From Gymnothorax reevesii (Eukaryota; Chordata; Actinopteri; Anguilliformes; Muraenidae), in assembly GCA_029721435.1 (NCBI GenBank), contig CM056583.1, positions 56,666,120-56,730,119 on the forward strand: a DNA stretch of 64,000 bases, in the 5' to 3' direction. The stretch's first letter is position 1. Each line of letters begins with the position of its first letter. Below are positions 59,316 to 64,000 of the stretch, one piece after another. Position numbers and translations under genes: made by a program. The notes below the pieces were generated by a model. It was not told where the DNA came from. It saw only the letters and a program-made list of their open reading frames with translations, and made no database searches.

Positions 59316-60115
59316 CTTTTTTGGGCTGGGCCGCGAATAGCGGCCAGGCCCCTATAAACGCGAATGTCGCTGAGTACCTGAGTGACTGACTGACTGAGTG
59401 AGTGATCAAATTTAACGATTGGCTGGCCGGCGGGGAAGAAGTTCCGTGATTGGTCAGCCAGTGGGCAAGAACTTCAACGATTGGTTAGCTGACGACAAGC
59501 TGGCTGGCCGGCCCGGGCGTTTGTCACTCGTATCTCCTGCGAGGTAGCCTATACTACAAAGCAAGTTCAACATACACTGGCTATATATGAACGAGCCGGC
59601 TCAACAAACCCTGAGCTCGCAATCAGGGATAATTGGTATCACAACGGTGGTTGTAATCTTTCTTTGTTAATCTCCTTTTTGTGCTTTCAACACAGTACGC
59701 GCTCTCGACAAAGAAGCGTTCCATGCGTCATTTGTCCCTATACTTTATCTGCTATCTACATCTGTTGCTGCTGTCTCTCTCAAATTCACATTCACAAAAT
59801 CTATAACTGCTACCCTTACTCTAGCTCTTTGTCTATTCAAATGTATAACTTGCTTTTGATATGTTTACCTTACTCAAGCCCACCCCCACACCTCCCACTC
59901 CCACTACCTCAGACACTCACACTCACTCCCACTCCCTCAGTCTCACACTTACTCACACTCACTCTTTCACTCCCACACTCTCCCACTCTCTCAACCCACT
60001 TTGTAAATAATTTATCAACTCCAGCTCATTACTAAACTTGCACTTCATATAATTGCGGGAGCTTTGCCCCATTTAGCGCCCCATTCTCATACAGCACTTG
60101 GCGGCTCAGCCATAT
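59316..60115. repeat. Compound repeat, possibly Helitron- or MITE-derived
   Basis: 59325-59600 is GC-rich with short inverted pieces (GGGCCGCGAATAGCGGCC; GGCTGGCCGG) and a GACTGACTGACTGAGTGAGTGA run. 59880-60000 is a CACTC-rich simple repeat. 60050-60110 has short hairpin-like blocks ending in CTAG. This patchwork is typical of non-autonomous elements, but ends and target duplication could not be fixed. Open frame 59664-60035 is a by-product. Confidence 0.35.
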
Positions 60116-60567
60116 ACTAGGTTGCACCTAGTTTCTATGCAATCGCATCATTTTCAGCTGTGCAAAGATGAGAGAATACAGCCTAACCTGTTGTTACGCA
60201 AGGGTTTACTTTTCTGATGGTCCAATCAATGTCTTTCAAGTACCGTGGAAAGTTTATACTCTCTGAAATTGGATAAGAAACATGTCAATCAATAAATAAT
60301 TACCAGGGAAGTTTCACATGGGCGTGAACTATAACTGTGCTTTATGCAGATCAGCCTGATAAAGCAATAGAGAGACTGGATATCAGTGAGAGTTCTAATA
60401 AGGATATAAATGAGCACTGAAGTAATCGATGGAAAATCTACGTGGAAATCCATGGAGGAGAATTACGTGTTTATTATATGTGATGACTATAATTGATAGT
60501 AGAATGACATGGTACCCTAACACACAGAATTTTTGCCTCAGAAAACTGATTTTTTAAACTACTCTTT

Positions 60568-60738
60568 ATTGGCTCATTATAGCCGAAGTGGTTGCTACAA
60601 AGGACATAATTTTTTTTCTGCAAGTTATCACTTCTTTTAACTACTGGATAGATGCTATGGGCAAGTATATTGAGCAGTTAACACATCAGGCTTAGCTGAG
60701 AAGTTTAATTCAAACAACCCTTGGGAAACAGGGATGGG
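60568..60738 (+). repeat. SINE 3' part, copy A
   Basis: Matches 61148-61305 in the same orientation: TTGGCTCATT, ACTGGATAGATGCTATGGGC, GAGCAGTTAACACATCAGGC, GGGAAACAGGGA. It lies directly before the 5S-like head, as if the tail of one SINE copy were followed by the next. Confidence 0.65.
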
Positions 60739-60741
60739 ATA

Positions 60742-60857
60742 GACTAACAACCATACCACCCGGAAAATGCCCAATCTCATCTGATTGGTAGCTAAGCTGG
60801 GTAGGGCCTGGTTAGTACTTGGATGGGTGACCACCAGGGAGTACCAGGTGCTGTAAA
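60742..60857 (+). ncRNA. 5S-rRNA-like head of a SINE (SINE3 type)
   Basis: CCATACCACCCGGAAAATGC, GGTAGCTAAGCTGGGTAGGG, CCTGGTTAGTACTTGGATGG and GGTGCTGTAA follow the vertebrate 5S rRNA order over about 116 bases, with roughly one change in eight. The internal control region is largely kept, so RNA polymerase III transcription is conceivable. It is fused to non-5S sequence, so I call it a SINE head and not a ribosomal gene. Confidence 0.8.
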
Positions 60858-61305
60858 GTCCAGGGGGACACAGTGGCGCAGTGGTTAAGTGTCCTTGCCA
60901 GGGCTTTCGCTGCGTTTTTTTGGGAAAAATACTTCACTCCCACAGTGCCTCACTCCAACCAGGTGTACATTTGGTACCAGCAAATAGTGTGGAAAACCTG
61001 TTTAAGAGCTGGGGGCTGGGGGACCTGCGATGGACTAGCATCCTGTCCAGGGGCAGTAGCAATACTCCTATTTGCTTCATGCTTCAGAAACTGCAGTTAA
61101 GCATAAGCCTGATGAGCCACATGGACTCGGGAAGGACAGACTAATTAGGATACCATTGGCTCATTGGCTCAGGAGAAGGACAATGATTCTTCTGTCGCAA
61201 GAGGTCATTTATTCAAGCTGCTGGATAGATACTATGGGCAAGTACATTGAGCAGTTTGCACATCAGGCTTAGCTTAATTCATACAACGCGAGGGAAACAG
61301 GTAAG
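60858..61305 (+). repeat. SINE body and 3' part (copy B)
   Basis: Continues from the 5S-like head: CACAGTGGCGCAGTGGTTAA, GGACCTGCGATGGACTAGCA and TCCTGTCCAGGGGCAGTAGC are blocks common in fish SINE and L2-type tails. From 61148 it repeats copy A. No coding function; open frames inside are incidental. Confidence 0.65.
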
Positions 61306-62162
61306 GGACTCAACTCATCCATATTCTAAATCATGTTCCAGCATGGCTTTTGTGTGAATATTCAATAACTGTTCCGGGGGTGCCACCTATTGATAGAATA
61401 GTGTAACAGCATATATAAATAGAGCAGCCCAGTGTCCGGCATCTACATCTGCACTGTGGGGTTAATGCTAATAGATTAATAATTAATGATAGACGGATTA
61501 ATACTTCCTCAGGTGAAGAAAAACCCCTTCATAACAATTACCCAGATCAAGAACACCCTCCAGAAGGAAGCCATGACTGTGTCAAAGTCAGCAATGTAAA
61601 GAAGACTTCACCAGAATAAACACGAGGGTTTATCACCAGATCTAAACCATTGGTTGGCCTCAAAAAAGGCAAGACCACACTAGTTAGCAAGAAAATAGAT
61701 TAAAAAACCTTGTGCAGTTATAACCTCCAATTTGAGAAAACATTTAATGAAATGGAATCAAATATCATTATTTACAGTTCATTATAGTGCATTAGGTTTT
61801 ACCAAATTGTAAAGCGCATTTTATTAAGGACCAGATTAACTAAGGCCTTTTGCAAATGAAAATCCAATTACTGGCCATGTTATTGGTTTTACAAGTGCTA
61901 AAAGGTCTTGCGCACATGATGGGTGTAAGTAATTCTGGCAGCAATGCTTAGTGAAACACAATCAAAGAAACAAAAAAAAACCTTCTGTGAAGTACGTAAC
62001 TCAAGACATTTCTCCCAAAGTGGTAATCACAAAAAATACTCAGCCCTTTGACAGCAAATTTTTCTTTTTTGGGAATAATTTCTGAAACTCCATTGCTTTA
62101 CCCTGACAGTACTGATTGTAAGAACCTTAGAAAGTGAAGTATTCATGAACTTAAATAGAAGG
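61306..62162. other. Downstream flank / 3' UTR side of the NIM1-like kinase gene
   Basis: No other gene. Part of 62162-61800 may be kinase 3' UTR (minus strand); a T-rich patch is at 62060-62070 and no decisive polyadenylation signal was chosen. Confidence 0.4.
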
Positions 62163-62906
62163 CTAGGCAATGGTACAGAGTTTAGAGGTGTGGTGCAGGT
62201 GTCTGTAGGCCCAGATCCAGTCCTTTCTGGAATCGGCAACGGGGAGCAGGATAGTGGGTGGGGCCTCCAAGCCGCGGCGCTTGTGAACGTGATGCAGAAT
62301 GATCCGGTAAACTCCGGCGAGGCTACGCCGTTGGTTTTCTCCACGGTTGTTTAGGATGTGCTCGACAGTGATGCCCAGCTCCTCCAGAGCATCCCGCACC
62401 TCTAGCTGTTCCTCGTCCAGTTCGCCATCCTCCGCCAGGAGCAAAGGCTCCAGTGGGAAGCGCCTGATTGGCCGAGGAAAAGTAACAGGCAGCAGCCATT
62501 CGCATCCGATCATCTGGTCCAGCGTGAAGCGATCAGTAGGCAGCGGGCGTAGGATCCCACAGATCAGCCGCTGGCATGGGGCGGGCACAAATGGCGGAAT
62601 GACAAAAACACCACCCAGAATGCATCGCTTCAGACGGGGTACAGTGTCAGCACGGAAAGGCATGACGCCCGTAACGATGAAGTACAGGAGCACACCCAGC
62701 GCCCACACATCCACCGGTTCGCCTGCATAGTTCTTTTCCTGGAAGAGCTCTGGTGCGGCGTAGGGGGCGGAGCCACAGAAGGTGCTGAGGGTCTGGTCCG
62801 GTGCACACACAGTGCTGAATCCAAAATCGCCCACCTTCACGCAGCCGCCGCGGGCATAGAACACGTTCTCTGCTTTCAGGTCCCGGTGGATGATACTGTT
62901 CTCATG
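62163..62906 (-). CDS. nim1k: NIM1-like Ser/Thr kinase, last coding exon
   Basis: AMPK-related kinase of the CAMK group. This 248-codon exon (acceptor TTCCATAG just upstream, phase 0) starts HENSIIHRDLKAENVF with the catalytic HRDLKAEN loop. DFGFST follows, then the activation loop TLSTFCGSAPYAAPE, whose second Thr (T-F-C-G-S) is the usual LKB1 site in this family. Next come DVWALGVLLYFIVTGVMPF (helix F region) and the C-terminal NIM1-specific part (ALEELGITVEHILNN, GVYRIILHHV, RHLHHTSKLCTIA, stop TAG at 62165-62163). The N-terminal lobe (ATP loop, VAIK Lys, Glu of helix C) is in exons beyond the right edge. LGITVEHI and YRIILHHV are recognised from vertebrate NIM1 by memory; NIM1K paralogues cannot be separated. 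Confidence 0.85.
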   Translation of the reverse strand, partial: HENSIIHRDLKAENVFYARGGCVKVGDFGFSTVCAPDQTLSTFCGSAPYAAPELFQEKNYAGEPVDVWALGVLLYFIVTGVMPFRADTVPRLKRCILGGVFVIPPFVPAPCQRLICGILRPLPTDRFTLDQMIGCEWLLPVTFPRPIRRFPLEPLLLAEDGELDEEQLEVRDALEELGITVEHILNNRGENQRRSLAGVYRIILHHVHKRRGLEAPPTILLPVADSRKDWIWAYRHLHHTSKLCTIA

Positions 62907-63104
62907 CTATGGAATGGAAGAAAATTTCATCACAATAAAGTGCGTGGAGTAAGACACTGTATTAAAAGGACAAAAATGTCTAATAAACTCATATGATATG
63001 GCTGAAAACACCCACAAAATTAAGCTGAAAAACTTGTTTTGCTGTACAAATACTAACAAACTCCACTGTATGATTAAAAAAAGATGACATAGTATTCACG
63101 ACCA
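62907..63104 (-). other. Intron of the NIM1-like kinase (near part)
   Basis: Intronic sequence upstream (in gene sense) of the last exon; a polypyrimidine-rich stretch and ATAG acceptor end at 62907. No further exon is recognised to 64000. Confidence 0.6.
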
Positions 63105-63400
63105 TCCGTCCATCCATACGTCTGTCCAGTGGACTTCTTGGTGCAATATCTCAAGAACCAGAGATCCAAACTTGATCAAATTTCACACCAAGGTCTAATA
63201 TGAGGATCCCCCAACACCAGTTGATTTTGGTCACCTTGACTTCAGTTCAAGGTCACAGCGTGACAAACACTTGATATTTTAGATACAATAAACTTCTTGC
63301 CACGCTCATATATTTTGTGTCTCTACTCCACTAGCTGTTGAACCATTTTAATATTGGACCCCAAATTAGATATTTTTGAACCTGTAAGTGTCCGTCATTC
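63105..63400. repeat. Dispersed repeat with half-sites, intronic copy
   Basis: CCGTCCATCCATACGTCTGT, CAAGAACCAGAGATCCAAAC, TTGATCAAATTTCACACC and CACCTTGACTTCAGTTCAAG resemble the repeats at 33.9 and 42.5-43.2 kb. No coding. Confidence 0.5.
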
Positions 63401-63801
63401 ACATTATCATACATGTAGAGGCAGAGATAGAGAATACAGGGTAAGCTAATTAAGGTCCGTCCATTAGTTTGTTCCCACTCAGTTTGTCAGCCAGGAGGTA
63501 AAAATGTACTCAATGACTTTAAAAACGCATACTTGTTGCATTAAAATAAACATGACAATTTTTTTTGGCAAATACACAATTTTTTGTTTATTGCTATGTG
63601 AGCACACAGTGTCTGTCTACAAATGAGATCAAAATGGTCAGGCGTCAATAATCATGCTGCCATGGAGCACGTGTTAATCATTCACGTGGTGCGATGGGAC
63701 AATGATTATCTGGGATGAGCTGATTTTTGTACACCACAGTATAGGATGGGTACTGCCTATCAATTTATGGTGCTTAGCCAGAGCTCATAAATTGCGTCAT
63801 A

Positions 63802-64000
63802 ATGCCGAGACTCAATGAACAACAGAGAGACCAGGCAATCGGCATGCTGTTGACTGGAATGTCACAAGTTGCGGTTGCCCAACATTGTGGTGTGCACCAG
63901 GTTAGCATTTCTCAGTTGCGGACCCTTTTTGATGCAACTGGGTCAACGTGAAATCGACCAGATTCTGGCTAGCCACATGTGAACACCCCAGCATAGAATC
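63802..64000 (+). pseudogene. Tc1/mariner-type transposase N-terminus, intronic, cut by the window edge
   Basis: From ATG at 63802: MPRLNEQQRDQAIGMLLTG, then QVAVAQHCGVHQVSISQLR, a helix-turn-helix typical of Tc1/IS630-type transposases (family motif MPRLSxxxRxxAIGML). A TGA follows TGST at 63949-63951 and a TAG lies near 63970, so the frame is closed. The catalytic part is outside the window. It sits in the NIM1-like kinase intron in the opposite orientation. Confidence 0.75.

Noticed and set aside
60742..60857. Functional 5S rRNA gene
   Set aside because: It differs at roughly one base in eight from vertebrate 5S and runs into SINE body sequence.
1..64000. tRNA genes
   Set aside because: I looked for paired A- and B-box motifs with cloverleaf arms and found none that I could support.

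Overview
The window is vertebrate nuclear DNA, most likely from a teleost fish. Parts of four host protein genes with normal splice signals lie in about 60 kb of repeat-rich, AT-rich DNA. The repeats are of fish type: several Tc1-like DNA transposons, a BEL/Pao and a Ty3/Gypsy element, solo LTRs, MITEs, an L2/Maui-like LINE tail and a 5S-rRNA-derived SINE. There are no operons, bacterial signals or CRISPR arrays. The species cannot be named from the sequence.

Host genes. At the left edge are the first two coding exons of a SEC14-like lipid-transfer gene (minus strand, 134-876), which runs off the window. Two GADD45-gamma-type stress-response genes point away from each other: a minus-strand copy at 32076-33041 and a plus-strand copy at 47747-48465. 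They share the two visible intron positions and an in-frame CAGCAG tandem acceptor. The plus copy is complete (154 aa) and lacks the first intron usual in the family. The minus copy has a TATA box and good splice sites, but its first usable ATG is at the start of the second exon, giving a shortened protein of about 140 aa. At the right edge (62163-62906, minus) is the 3'-terminal coding exon of a NIM1-type AMPK-related kinase; 62907-64000 is its intron.

Mobile DNA, left to right. An L2/Maui-like tail (2.6 kb); a decayed BEL/Pao element (about 4-10.7 kb) whose gag region is split by a Tc1 element with an open 340-aa transposase frame and exact TA duplications (5064-6670); a Ty3/Gypsy relic with a 5-bp target duplication and a hAT fragment inside it (12750-14700); a second, broken copy of the same Tc1 family (16230-17815); a nested inverted-repeat element (18214-20015); a solo LTR inside a Tc1 fossil (22.85-24.48 kb); CA-rich simple repeats (26.5-27.4 kb); a MITE (27.8 kb); two tandem-repeat blocks (34.66-35.31 and 35.85-37.07 kb); a third Tc1 family (38157-39768); a solo LTR (41446-42458); dispersed repeats rich in nuclear-receptor half-sites; a Tc1 remnant (44.3-44.8 kb); a 0.54-kb fold-back palindrome (52134-52672); a fourth Tc1 relic (53637-54971); a third solo LTR (55708-56828); and SINE copies with a 5S-like head (60.6-61.3 kb).

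I see no clearly new multi-gene system. The observations most worth following up are the unequal divergent gadd45g pair, the nested palindromic elements, the 162-bp repeat array that stays open in frame, and the datable transposon-in-transposon insertions.
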